Positions 1 through 6,582 are shown, numbered from the stretch's first letter. The stretch is 6,866 nt of DNA from Marine Group II euryarchaeote MED-G33 (GCA_949538655.1 CATISE010000026.1:1-6866); one strand, 5' to 3'. Translations and numbers: made by a program. The notes: generated by a model not told the origin, from the letters alone.

Positions 1-3000
1 ATTATGTCGATTCAAACGCCAATACACCTGGTGGTTCAAACAGCGGTGGAGGCATAGGACCAGCCTATGCTGAGAGTGACATGAGAATTACTGAAGTCAT
101 GCCGGACCCCTATTGGACAGATGACAACGCAACTTGGCCTGGTGGAGAATGGGTCGAAATCGCAAATATCGGTTCGGTGGCCGTCGATCTTGCCGGTTGG
201 TCCATCGATGATGCTGCTGGAAACTCAATGCCGATGAATACCACACATCTGGTTGGCCATGGTACAATGATTGACCCTGGGCAACACAGAATCGTCGCTG
301 TCAATGGTACGCGTACCTATGGCATGCTCAACAATGGTGCTGGAACAGAACTGGTCAAACTGAGAATGCCAAGTGGAGATATCACGCATCAAGTCGAATA
401 CTCCGGCCCAACACGTACCGGACATTCCTATGTCAATACAAGCAATTCCGCACCAAATTGGGGACACAATGCTGACGATCTGATGACTGCAAAGTGGCCG
501 ACTCCAGAAAGTATCAATGCTCCAGTGACAATGGTTCCTGGCTTGCCATTCCAAATCAACGAAGTCATGGTGAATGTCACAGCTGAAAACTCCTCAGTTG
601 GTGGCAGTTGGGTTGAATTCTATTACCCACCTCAAGAAGGGGGATCGGGGCAACCGATTGGTAGCAATCCTTACTCATTGCGTACAGGGAGTGGAGCCCA
701 CCATATACTACCAAATACAGTCAACCAATTGACACCTGGAGATTTCTTTGTTCACGGCCCTATCGACCTTCTGAACAACTACGATTCAATCTCTCTTGTT
801 GATAGCAATGGTGACATTCGCCAAGTTGTTGAATGGCAAAGCCCGCACACACAGAACGTCAGTTACATCTCTGCGGACCCATTGATGGTGCATGGCCCAT
901 GGATGTCGTCGCCCTACAATACACCTGGCGCACTCAACCCCGGACAAGGTGGTGACAATGGGGGTGGAGACACTGGAAACCAAACCAATGTGAGTGGAAT
1001 GAGAATTTCTGAATTCCTGCCAAACCCAATCGGTGCTGATTCACAAACTGGAATGGATGGTGAATGGGTTGAAATCACCAATATTGGAAACCAGAGTGTT
1101 GACCTGACCGGCTGGGAATTGCGTTCAGGTTCTGGTTTTGCACTCCCGCCTGCAACTCTAAGCCCTGGAGCATTCATGGTTTACCCACTGGGCGGGGAAT
1201 CCATTACCCTGACAAATAGTCAAGGTACTCTCAATCTAAATGACCCTGAAGGAAACTCTGCCCATACTGTTGTCTGGGATCACTCAGCGTATGGCATGAG
1301 CATGGTCGCAGGTGCGACACCAAGCGACATGTGGGTCGTTGGAGCGTGGCCGACACCGGGTGCTCAAAATTGGATGTTTGAGCAACCTTATTCGGGTCCG
1401 ACAGAAATCATGATGTCTGAAGTCAGCCCGCAATGTTCAAGCCCAACCGATGGTTTGGCAAGTGAATGGATTGAATTGTACAATGCCGCAGGATATGCGG
1501 TCAACCTCTCGAGATGGATGGTCCAAGATGATGCTGGTGGAGCGGCTGCTGTCGCACCCGGACGCTTGTGGAATCATACAACAGAATCGATGATTCTAGA
1601 AATTGGTGATTACGTAGTGCTAAACCTCGACGACAATATTCTCACAAACCAAGGAGAAAATATCTCATTACTTGACCCCAATGGAAATTCCGTTCACACA
1701 TTGACATGGGACACCAGCACGGATTGTACTACTCTGGAATCGCGCAACGGTGCACCTGAAACGCGTGAAACTCTGTGGCCCACACCAGGTTCTGAAAACC
1801 CGATGATTCATTCGTATGATGGTGGAATGACTATCAAATTCACGCGGGCCATGCCAGTGGAAGTATCTGGTCGCTCGAATGACTGGTTTGAAATCACCAA
1901 TACTGGAGACACTTGGGTCGATCTGGGTGGATGGACGATTGAACGTCTGACGATGGACAGTTCCCAACAATCATTGATGATGAACTATATTCTTGAGCCA
2001 GGGGAATCTGTTGTCATTACAGAAGATCCCTACAACTTACTCATCGATGGTGGACCTGAAGCGGTTGATGCAAATACATTGTTTGGGAATTCTCCACCAT
2101 GGCTGATTAACAGTGGCGGTTCACTGCAATTAATCGCACCTGATGGAACGATTGTTGACGCGTTTGTTTACGGCTCAGGATTCGCTGAAATTGAGGGTTG
2201 GAATGGATTGGCACTTGAGTTGCCGCCTTCCGATTCATCAGGGCTGATTCTAATGCGTGGGGACGGTTGCAATGTATTGCCAGACACCGACACCTCAGCA
2301 GACTGGGAATACCGGTGGTTGAGATTGGGCTCCAGTCTGTTTTGCGATACGGGATACTTTGGAGCCGAGGGTTCGATCGTCCCTGTGAACTCACCAGTGG
2401 GTTCACTTTTCCAAATGGTAGAATGGATTGACGGAGCCACCGAATCTCTGCATATTCACGTTTACCAATTTGATTCACCTGAACTCTTCCTCGCCATTGA
2501 AGCGGCGGTTCTGCGCGGAGTGGAATGTACAATTTTGCTTGAAGGACAAATTCTCGGCGATGCTGCTGACATGGAAGATCAAAGGGGTTGGGCTGCCGAA
2601 TTGTCGGACGCTGGATGTACCGTTCTTTGGATGGTCGAACCCGATGGTGCAAATGCACCAATGGGACCCTATCGTTACATCCACTCAAAGGTCGCTGTCC
2701 GAGATGGTGACAGTGTTTGGATGGGCAGTGGCAATTGGAAGCGTTCGACGTTCCCACTTGATGAGGATAGAGGAAATCGTGATTCTGGAGTCATCGTCAA
2801 CAGTCAAGATGTTGCCGACCTTGTCATGTCAAGACTGCTTTGGGATGAAAATGAAAGTCAACGTCACATCATCAATCTAGATGATGCACCCACTTCAATG
2901 GGACGGCCCACCGGGTGGAATCGTCCAGCCGCGTCCACTGAATTTGGACCTGCTGAACCGATGCAATTGACCTATGACGGACCCTTTGGCGCCGTCCTAC

Positions 3001-4271
3001 TCACTTGCCCAGATGACTGTATTCAATCCCTCGTATGGTTGATTGATCAAGCCGATACATCGCTGGATATTTCTGTTCAATACTTCGATTTGGGCTGGCA
3101 CTGGGGTTATGGTGACAACCCATTGATCGAAGCCGTTGAAAGAGCCGCCAACCGCAGTGTTTCCGTTCGTCTTCTAATCAATGGATATTACATGAATGAT
3201 GATATCCAAGAGACCGTGAATCATTTCAATCACAGGTTGAACATGACCGATGGTCTAGATGTAGAAGCGAGACTGATGGCACCCTCCAATGAGATAACAA
3301 AATTACACGATAAGAGCATGATTATCGATGGCGAATGGAGTTTGTTTAGCAGTATCAATTGGGGCAGCAATAGTGCGCTAAGAAATCGTGAGATGGGACT
3401 TGCAATCGAACATGTTGCCTTGGCCGAACACCAGACGTTCATCTTCGAGGAAGATTGGAACCGATTGGATACAGCCACCGATACCGATGGCGATGGGATG
3501 CCAGATTATTGGGAGATTGAGAATGGTCTAAATCGCTCATGGGCAGCCGTCCCAGGGAGCACGAATTCGGAACAGAATCTAGATTCAGACGGCGATGGAT
3601 TGGCCAACCTACAGGAATTCCAAAATGGTGGATTGGCACAGAATCCAGATACGGATGGAGATTGTATCTATGATGGAGAAGAAGTCATGTGGGCCTGGAG
3701 TCAAGCACTCGCAGCATCTCTTGCAGTTCAGACTGCAGATGCAGATCTGGATGGAGTCAATGACAATGAAACAGTGCCTTGCACAAATCCGCAAGATGAG
3801 CTCCCTGATTCCAATGCAAACAACCCCAACTCGACAAATGACGATGAGGATGAAGTTGGGCCATTCCGCGAAGATGCGATGGAAAGTAATTCAGCCAAGG
3901 TTTTGCTGGGACTGGTGATTCTCGCGGCAATCAGTTTACTCGGTGCACTGGGGATGATGCTGGTGAACAGTCGACGAGAAGCGGCTGGAAGAGTTCTAGT
4001 CGATGACGTCGGTGACTTCAGTGCTGAGATCTGGTCTGAAACCGAAGAAGAAGCACCTACTGGTGCCGTTATTCTGGATGGGACAAGTGTGGGTCCAAAT
4101 GCGGGTAGTGAAGCCCGCGATGTGTCCGTTGGACGAGATGATGGTACCTTTGGTGCACCACAGCTGGATGGATACGAATTCCCAGGATGGTCGCCTCAAC
4201 AAGTGCAGGAATCCCTAGATGCGGGTTGGACCTTGGAACAACTGCGAGAAAAGTATGATTCTGAACAGTAA
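1..4271 (+). CDS. Surface-anchored lamin-tail/phospholipase D-like protein (5' end outside window)
   Basis: The frame is open from the window edge (first full codon at base 3), so the ATG at 81 is internal; the 26 codons before it read as a repeat end (NTPG) plus a Gly-rich linker. Numbering residues from base 81: lamin-tail-like repeats lie at about 1-148, 157-288, 307-430, 443-574 and 583-720. Two HKD half-sites follow: H868/K870/D875 with GSGNW at 882-886, and H1076/K1078/D1083 with SSINW at 1090-1094. Asp-rich calcium-type repeats begin at 1134, 1168, 1190 and 1220. A membrane helix spans about 1274-1295, followed by SRR and a roughly 97-residue acidic tail. Almost twenty N-x-S/T sequons and ten paired-looking cysteines precede the helix, as expected for an exported glycoprotein. 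Two HKD motifs in one chain normally build one phosphodiesterase site. The substrate (DNA, RNA or phospholipid) cannot be read from sequence. Lamin-tail domains in prokaryotes often accompany secreted hydrolases. The signal peptide must lie upstream. Family call is firm; activity is inferred. Confidence 0.88.
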   Translation, partial: YVDSNANTPGGSNSGGGIGPAYAESDMRITEVMPDPYWTDDNATWPGGEWVEIANIGSVAVDLAGWSIDDAAGNSMPMNTTHLVGHGTMIDPGQHRIVAVNGTRTYGMLNNGAGTELVKLRMPSGDITHQVEYSGPTRTGHSYVNTSNSAPNWGHNADDLMTAKWPTPESINAPVTMVPGLPFQINEVMVNVTAENSSVGGSWVEFYYPPQEGGSGQPIGSNPYSLRTGSGAHHILPNTVNQLTPGDFFVHGPIDLLNNYDSISLVDSNGDIRQVVEWQSPHTQNVSYISADPLMVHGPWMSSPYNTPGALNPGQGGDNGGGDTGNQTNVSGMRISEFLPNPIGADSQTGMDGEWVEITNIGNQSVDLTGWELRSGSGFALPPATLSPGAFMVYPLGGESITLTNSQGTLNLNDPEGNSAHTVVWDHSAYGMSMVAGATPSDMWVVGAWPTPGAQNWMFEQPYSGPTEIMMSEVSPQCSSPTDGLASEWIELYNAAGYAVNLSRWMVQDDAGGAAAVAPGRLWNHTTESMILEIGDYVVLNLDDNILTNQGENISLLDPNGNSVHTLTWDTSTDCTTLESRNGAPETRETLWPTPGSENPMIHSYDGGMTIKFTRAMPVEVSGRSNDWFEITNTGDTWVDLGGWTIERLTMDSSQQSLMMNYILEPGESVVITEDPYNLLIDGGPEAVDANTLFGNSPPWLINSGGSLQLIAPDGTIVDAFVYGSGFAEIEGWNGLALELPPSDSSGLILMRGDGCNVLPDTDTSADWEYRWLRLGSSLFCDTGYFGAEGSIVPVNSPVGSLFQMVEWIDGATESLHIHVYQFDSPELFLAIEAAVLRGVECTILLEGQILGDAADMEDQRGWAAELSDAGCTVLWMVEPDGANAPMGPYRYIHSKVAVRDGDSVWMGSGNWKRSTFPLDEDRGNRDSGVIVNSQDVADLVMSRLLWDENESQRHIINLDDAPTSMGRPTGWNRPAASTEFGPAEPMQLTYDGPFGAVLLTCPDDCIQSLVWLIDQADTSLDISVQYFDLGWHWGYGDNPLIEAVERAANRSVSVRLLINGYYMNDDIQETVNHFNHRLNMTDGLDVEARLMAPSNEITKLHDKSMIIDGEWSLFSSINWGSNSALRNREMGLAIEHVALAEHQTFIFEEDWNRLDTATDTDGDGMPDYWEIENGLNRSWAAVPGSTNSEQNLDSDGDGLANLQEFQNGGLAQNPDTDGDCIYDGEEVMWAWSQALAASLAVQTADADLDGVNDNETVPCTNPQDELPDSNANNPNSTNDDEDEVGPFREDAMESNSAKVLLGLVILAAISLLGALGMMLVNSRREAAGRVLVDDVGDFSAEIWSETEEEAPTGAVILDGTSVGPNAGSEARDVSVGRDDGTFGAPQLDGYEFPGWSPQQVQESLDAGWTLEQLREKYDSEQ
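81..2240 (+). repeat. Array of five lamin-tail-like domain repeats
   Basis: Protein-level tandem repeats of about 130-150 residues. Each starts with a strand of the type M-[RT]-I-x-E, carries an [ED]-W-[VIF]-E-[IFL] core, usually a D-L-x-G-W strand, a P-G-[DEQ] turn, and mostly ends in a WPTPG-like motif. Core positions, numbering from base 81: GEWVEIANIG at 22, SWVEF at 176, GEWVEITNIG at 327, SEWIEL at 461 and NDWFEI at 600. The second copy lacks the D-L-x-G-W strand and is the most divergent. The fifth lacks a clear WPTPG end and runs into the catalytic region. Copies one and three are also visibly similar at DNA level around 144-200 and 1059-1115. A sixth copy lies at least partly left of the window. 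Such immunoglobulin-fold domains are thought to bind other molecules or surfaces; the ligand here is unknown. Confidence 0.8.
2388..3464 (+). other. Tandem phospholipase D-type HKD catalytic region
   Basis: Two PLD-like half-domains inside the large surface protein. The first (residues about 770-930 from base 81) has a predicted strand IHVYQF, a helix, then YIHSKVAVRDG, matching H-x-K-x4-D, and six residues later GSGNW. The second (about 970-1128) repeats the plan with ISVQYF, then LHDKSMIIDG and SSINW. Both catalytic His and Lys pairs are intact, so the enzyme looks active. The second half has Ser in place of the usual Gly in the GS motif. In the PLD superfamily the two histidines act as nucleophile and general acid on a phosphodiester. 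Members include nucleases, phospholipases and cardiolipin synthases, so substrate stays open. The external location argues against a lipid synthase role. Confidence 0.85.
3480..3782 (+). repeat. Asp-rich calcium-binding (thrombospondin type 3-like) repeats
   Basis: Four D-x-D-x-D-G-type loops sit between the catalytic region and the membrane helix: DTDGDGMPDYWE (residue 1134 from base 81), DSDGDGLANLQEF (1168), DTDGDCIYDGEE (1190) and DADLDGVNDNE (1220). Cysteines 1195 and 1234 flank the last repeats and could bridge. Such loops in secreted prokaryotic proteins bind calcium and act as stiff spacers near the cell surface, which fits their place just before the membrane anchor. Confidence 0.8.
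3894..4268 (+). other. C-terminal membrane anchor and cytoplasmic tail of the surface protein
   Basis: A run of about 22 hydrophobic residues (V1274 to V1295 from base 81) is followed by N-S-R-R, giving an outside-to-inside anchor by the positive-inside rule. The tail is acidic and Gly/Ser-rich, then ends in a compact helical motif at 1365-1396 with two Gly-Trp starts (PGWSPQQV and AGWTLEQLREKY). Similar short Trp/Gln-rich helical motifs occur, to my knowledge, at the ends of many Poseidoniales membrane proteins; its partner is unknown. Confidence 0.7.
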
Positions 4272-4312
4272 GTACGCGAAGGATTCATGGGCACCCGGGT
4301 TACGCTTGGGTT
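4272..4312 (+). other. Short intergenic gap before the oxygenase gene
   Basis: These 41 bases separate the surface-protein stop from the oxygenase start. There is no Shine-Dalgarno-like sequence just before the ATG at 4313 and no clear TATA box. The perfect 8-base palindrome ACCCGGGT (4293-4300) is the only notable structure. The short gap suggests the oxygenase may be co-transcribed with the surface protein, but a separate weak promoter cannot be excluded. Confidence 0.4.
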
Positions 4313-5269
4313 ATGGCACGAGATTCAATCGCCACACTCGACCTCAGAGAATATACGACTGGTGATGAGGCAACGCGTGAAGCATTCGTCAATAAAATGG
4401 GTGAAGCACTGGAAGATATCGGTTTCTTTGCACTCACTGGACACGGCATTCCACTCGGCGATATCGATCGCGCATATGAGGTGAGTGAGACATTCTTCAA
4501 CATGGATGACCCTACGAAGATGCGATGGAATCAAGGCAGCAATCAACGCGGATATGTGCCCTTTGGAGTTGAACACGCGAAGGACAATCCTGCACCGGAT
4601 TTGAAGGAGTTTTGGCAAACTGGACGGACCCTACCTGATGAACACGAATTGAAAGCTGAGTATCCAATGAATATCTGGCCGACTGATGATTGTCCTGAAT
4701 TTGGTCCGGCTGTAGATGGACTGTACATCCAGATGGAAGAACTCAGTCGAACCCTGCTCGAAGTTTGTTCACAATATCTTGGCAAAGGACCCGATTGGTT
4801 GCCAGATATGGCCATCGATGGAAACACCATTCTGAGAATCCTACATTATCCTGCACTCGGAGACGATGTGCCCGAGGGGGCTGTTCGCAGTGCTCAGCAC
4901 GAAGACATCAATTTCATCACACTGCTCGTAGGTGCCAGTGCTGCGGGTCTCGAGGTCATGGATCATGATGGTGGATGGATTGCCGTTGAGGGCAATCCTG
5001 AACACATCATTGTCGATTCGGGTGACATGTTGCAAAATTTAACCAATGGTCTGTTCAAAGCGGTCACACATCGCGTAATCAATCCACCCGATGCGAACAG
5101 TGATCGGTATTCGATGCCGATGTTTACACATCCACGTGATGAGGTTGACTTGTCCCCTCTTCCAGAATTCATCGCACGCACAGGGGGTGAGGCACTCTAC
5201 CCCAATATCACCGCAGGCGAATTCCTCAGACAGCGCCTTATTGAAATCGGACTGATCGATGATGACTGA
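4313..5269 (+). CDS. Isopenicillin N synthase-like Fe(II)/2-oxoglutarate-dependent oxygenase
   Basis: This 318-residue protein has the usual family length (about 310-350). The N-terminal DIOX_N-type domain (about residues 5-115) contains GFFALTGHGIP at 37-47. The catalytic jelly roll holds the iron ligands H196-x-D198 (in QHEDINFITLL) and H253 (in THRVINPP). R265-x-S267 (RYS) follows, the usual 2-oxoglutarate carboxylate anchor. A conserved end with TPL-type and ITAGEFL-type motifs covers about 280-318. All core residues are present, so it should be an active soluble oxygenase that couples 2-oxoglutarate decarboxylation to oxidation of a small molecule. Its substrate cannot be read off; the HEDIN subtype is, from memory, widespread in bacteria and mostly uncharacterised. 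It overlaps the thymidine phosphorylase gene by 11 bases, so a pyrimidine or deoxynucleoside substrate is a reasonable hypothesis. Despite the family name, penicillin biosynthesis is unlikely because no peptide synthetase is nearby. The start gives a natural family N-terminus and lacks a Shine-Dalgarno site. Confidence 0.9.
   Translation: MARDSIATLDLREYTTGDEATREAFVNKMGEALEDIGFFALTGHGIPLGDIDRAYEVSETFFNMDDPTKMRWNQGSNQRGYVPFGVEHAKDNPAPDLKEFWQTGRTLPDEHELKAEYPMNIWPTDDCPEFGPAVDGLYIQMEELSRTLLEVCSQYLGKGPDWLPDMAIDGNTILRILHYPALGDDVPEGAVRSAQHEDINFITLLVGASAAGLEVMDHDGGWIAVEGNPEHIIVDSGDMLQNLTNGLFKAVTHRVINPPDANSDRYSMPMFTHPRDEVDLSPLPEFIARTGGEALYPNITAGEFLRQRLIEIGLIDDD
5259..5269 (+). promoter_or_regulatory. 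Start/stop overlap ATGATGACTGA coupling oxygenase and phosphorylase
   Basis: The phosphorylase begins with two consecutive ATG codons (5259 and 5262) inside the end of the oxygenase gene, whose TGA stop is 5267-5269. The overlap is 11 or 8 bases depending on which ATG is used. In the phosphorylase frame a TGA at 5253-5255 prevents any earlier start. No Shine-Dalgarno motif is visible, so re-initiation by ribosomes finishing the oxygenase is the simplest way to start translation. Confidence 0.7.
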
Positions 5270-6533
5270 GATTCAGGCATTTGTGAACGGCGTCGTTGAC
5301 GGTAGTCTCAGTGATACTGAGGTTGAAGAGTGGATGCGCAACGTGTTTGAAAATGGATTGACTGAACAAGATACGGTCGAACTGACTCATGCGATGCTTC
5401 ATTCCGGCACGGTTTTGCAATGGCCTACCGAATGGTCACACCTGGTTGTAGACAAGCACAGTACTGGCGGGATTGGCGACAAGGTCAGTTTGGTGCTTGC
5501 CCCTGCATTGGCGGCTTGCGGACTAAAATGTCCAATGATTGCAGGCCGTGGCCTCGCCCATACGGGTGGAACCCTCGACAAATTGGAAGCCCTGCAAGGA
5601 TACAATGTCAATATCTCTCCAGAACAGGCATTCAAAATGGTCGATGAAATCGGTTGCATGATCGGTGGGCAAACGGGTCAAATTGCACCCGCAGACAAGC
5701 GGATGTATGCAATCAGGGATGTCACCAATCTCATCGCTTCAGTCCCACTGATTACAGGCTCGATTGTTTCGAAGAAAGCCGCTGAGGGCTTGGCTGCATT
5801 GGTGATGGATATCAAGGTCGGACGAGCTGCGTTTATGACCAACATCGATGATGCTCGTGAACTGGCCAAATCGATTGTATCGACAGGTGCGGGATTGGGG
5901 ATTGTTACCAGTGTCACTTTGACAGAGATGGATACGCCACTGGGTTTTGCGGCAGGCAATGCGCTTGAGGTTCTCGAATCAATTGAAACTCTACGGGGCG
6001 CAGGACCGGCTGACTTGGAAGAATTGGTTTGTATTCAAGGTGGAATATTACTGCATGCAGCAGATTTGTGTAAATCTGTAGATGAAGGGGCCTATCGAAT
6101 TCATGACTCCTTAATCGATGGAAGCGCAATGACGAAATTTGAGCAAATGTGTGTCGCCCAAGGTGTATCATCTTCGACATTTGAAAATGAACCAAAGTTG
6201 CTATCTGCACTGGGTTTGCTCGATTCTAAATTGAACACGACTGAATTCAAGGTATCTCAACCCGGCTGGATTGCAGACCTTGATGCCATGATGCTTGGTA
6301 AAGTCGTACTCGAACTTGGTGGAGGGCGTTTGAGCCTTGGTGATGAGATCGACCCTGGTGTTGGTTTTGTTCTCGAAGCGCATGTCGGTTCTCTAATGAT
6401 CGTCGATGAGCCGTGGATTACAGTCTATCACAGAGGTGATCTTTCATCGAATCATCGAGAATTGATTGAAGCCGCAATTCAACTCAGCAATGATCCGGTC
6501 GATGCAGAAAGTCGCGTGATTGAGATTCTTTGA
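5259..6533 (+). CDS. deoA: Thymidine phosphorylase (DeoA type)
   Basis: Predicted reaction: thymidine plus phosphate to thymine plus 2-deoxyribose 1-phosphate, in the cytoplasm. The 424 residues cover the alpha domain, alpha/beta domain and C-terminal PYNP_C-type domain. Phosphate-site motif KHSTGG is at 66-71, and the family signature GRGLAHTGGTLDKLE is at 96-110 (T105). R153 in YAIRDVT and S168/K172 in SIVSKK match the base-binding R171, S186 and K190 of E. coli DeoA with a constant offset of 18. The C-terminal LGGGR and IDPGVGF motifs also resemble E. coli DeoA. Ala95 replaces the usual Ser before the GRG motif, and GRAAFM replaces the usual G-x-GAFM. The HTGGTLDKLE signature separates it from archaeal AMP phosphorylases, which are about 500 residues and carry an SPAGTADxME-type motif. 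The first helix of the family (about 15-18 residues) is missing, and the TGA at 5253 shows this is real in the given sequence. A pyrimidine-nucleoside phosphorylase of broader specificity is the main alternative. Confidence 0.92.
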   Translation: MMTEIQAFVNGVVDGSLSDTEVEEWMRNVFENGLTEQDTVELTHAMLHSGTVLQWPTEWSHLVVDKHSTGGIGDKVSLVLAPALAACGLKCPMIAGRGLAHTGGTLDKLEALQGYNVNISPEQAFKMVDEIGCMIGGQTGQIAPADKRMYAIRDVTNLIASVPLITGSIVSKKAAEGLAALVMDIKVGRAAFMTNIDDARELAKSIVSTGAGLGIVTSVTLTEMDTPLGFAAGNALEVLESIETLRGAGPADLEELVCIQGGILLHAADLCKSVDEGAYRIHDSLIDGSAMTKFEQMCVAQGVSSSTFENEPKLLSALGLLDSKLNTTEFKVSQPGWIADLDAMMLGKVVLELGGGRLSLGDEIDPGVGFVLEAHVGSLMIVDEPWITVYHRGDLSSNHRELIEAAIQLSNDPVDAESRVIEIL

Positions 6534-6540
6534 GAACATT

Positions 6541-6574
6541 ATGGGCGCTTCTATGAAATAGAAGCGGCACCCAT
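6541..6574 (+). promoter_or_regulatory. Imperfect hairpin in the gap after deoA (terminator-like or operator-like)
   Basis: The left arm ATGGGCGCTTCTA (6541-6553) pairs with TAGAAGCG (6559-6566) and CCCAT (6570-6574), giving 13 base pairs around a TGAAA loop with one 3-base bulge (GCA, 6567-6569). It starts 7 bases after the deoA stop and ends 8 bases before the next ATG. No T-run follows, so a classical intrinsic terminator is doubtful. A TATA-like stretch TATGAAATA (6552-6560) lies 23-31 bases before the ATG at 6583, where a promoter for a leaderless archaeal transcript would be expected. The element may therefore be an operator over a promoter or a 3' mRNA structure. Confidence 0.45.
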
Positions 6575-6582
6575 CTACAGTC

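Noticed and set aside
2107..2757. Reverse-strand open frame of 216 codons across the first PLD domain
   Set aside because: It lies wholly inside the well-supported + strand gene, has low-complexity Arg/Pro/Ser/His-rich content and shows no domain. It is a shadow of the coding frame.
2428..2880. Second + strand open frame of 150 codons over the PLD region
   Set aside because: It is an alternative frame of the same bases; the HKD motifs are in the main frame and nothing recognisable is in this one.
4293..4311. ACCCGGGT palindrome and nearby GGGT as a terminator between the surface protein and oxygenase
   Set aside because: The palindrome leaves no room for a loop, the longer pairing is only four bases, and no T-run follows.
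4287..4484. Earlier ATG at 4287 opening a 65-codon frame before the oxygenase
   Set aside because: It is out of frame with the oxygenase and has no family features. The oxygenase frame from 4313 has a natural N-terminus.
4313..5269. Beta-lactam biosynthesis function suggested by the isopenicillin N synthase family name
   Set aside because: The resemblance is at superfamily level, and no peptide synthetase or related biosynthetic gene is adjacent.
5259..6533. Archaeal AMP phosphorylase or anthranilate phosphoribosyltransferase as identity of the last metabolic gene
   Set aside because: The KHSTGG and HTGGTLDKLE motifs and the E. coli-like GGGR end are those of thymidine/pyrimidine-nucleoside phosphorylases, and the length is too short for the AMP enzyme.
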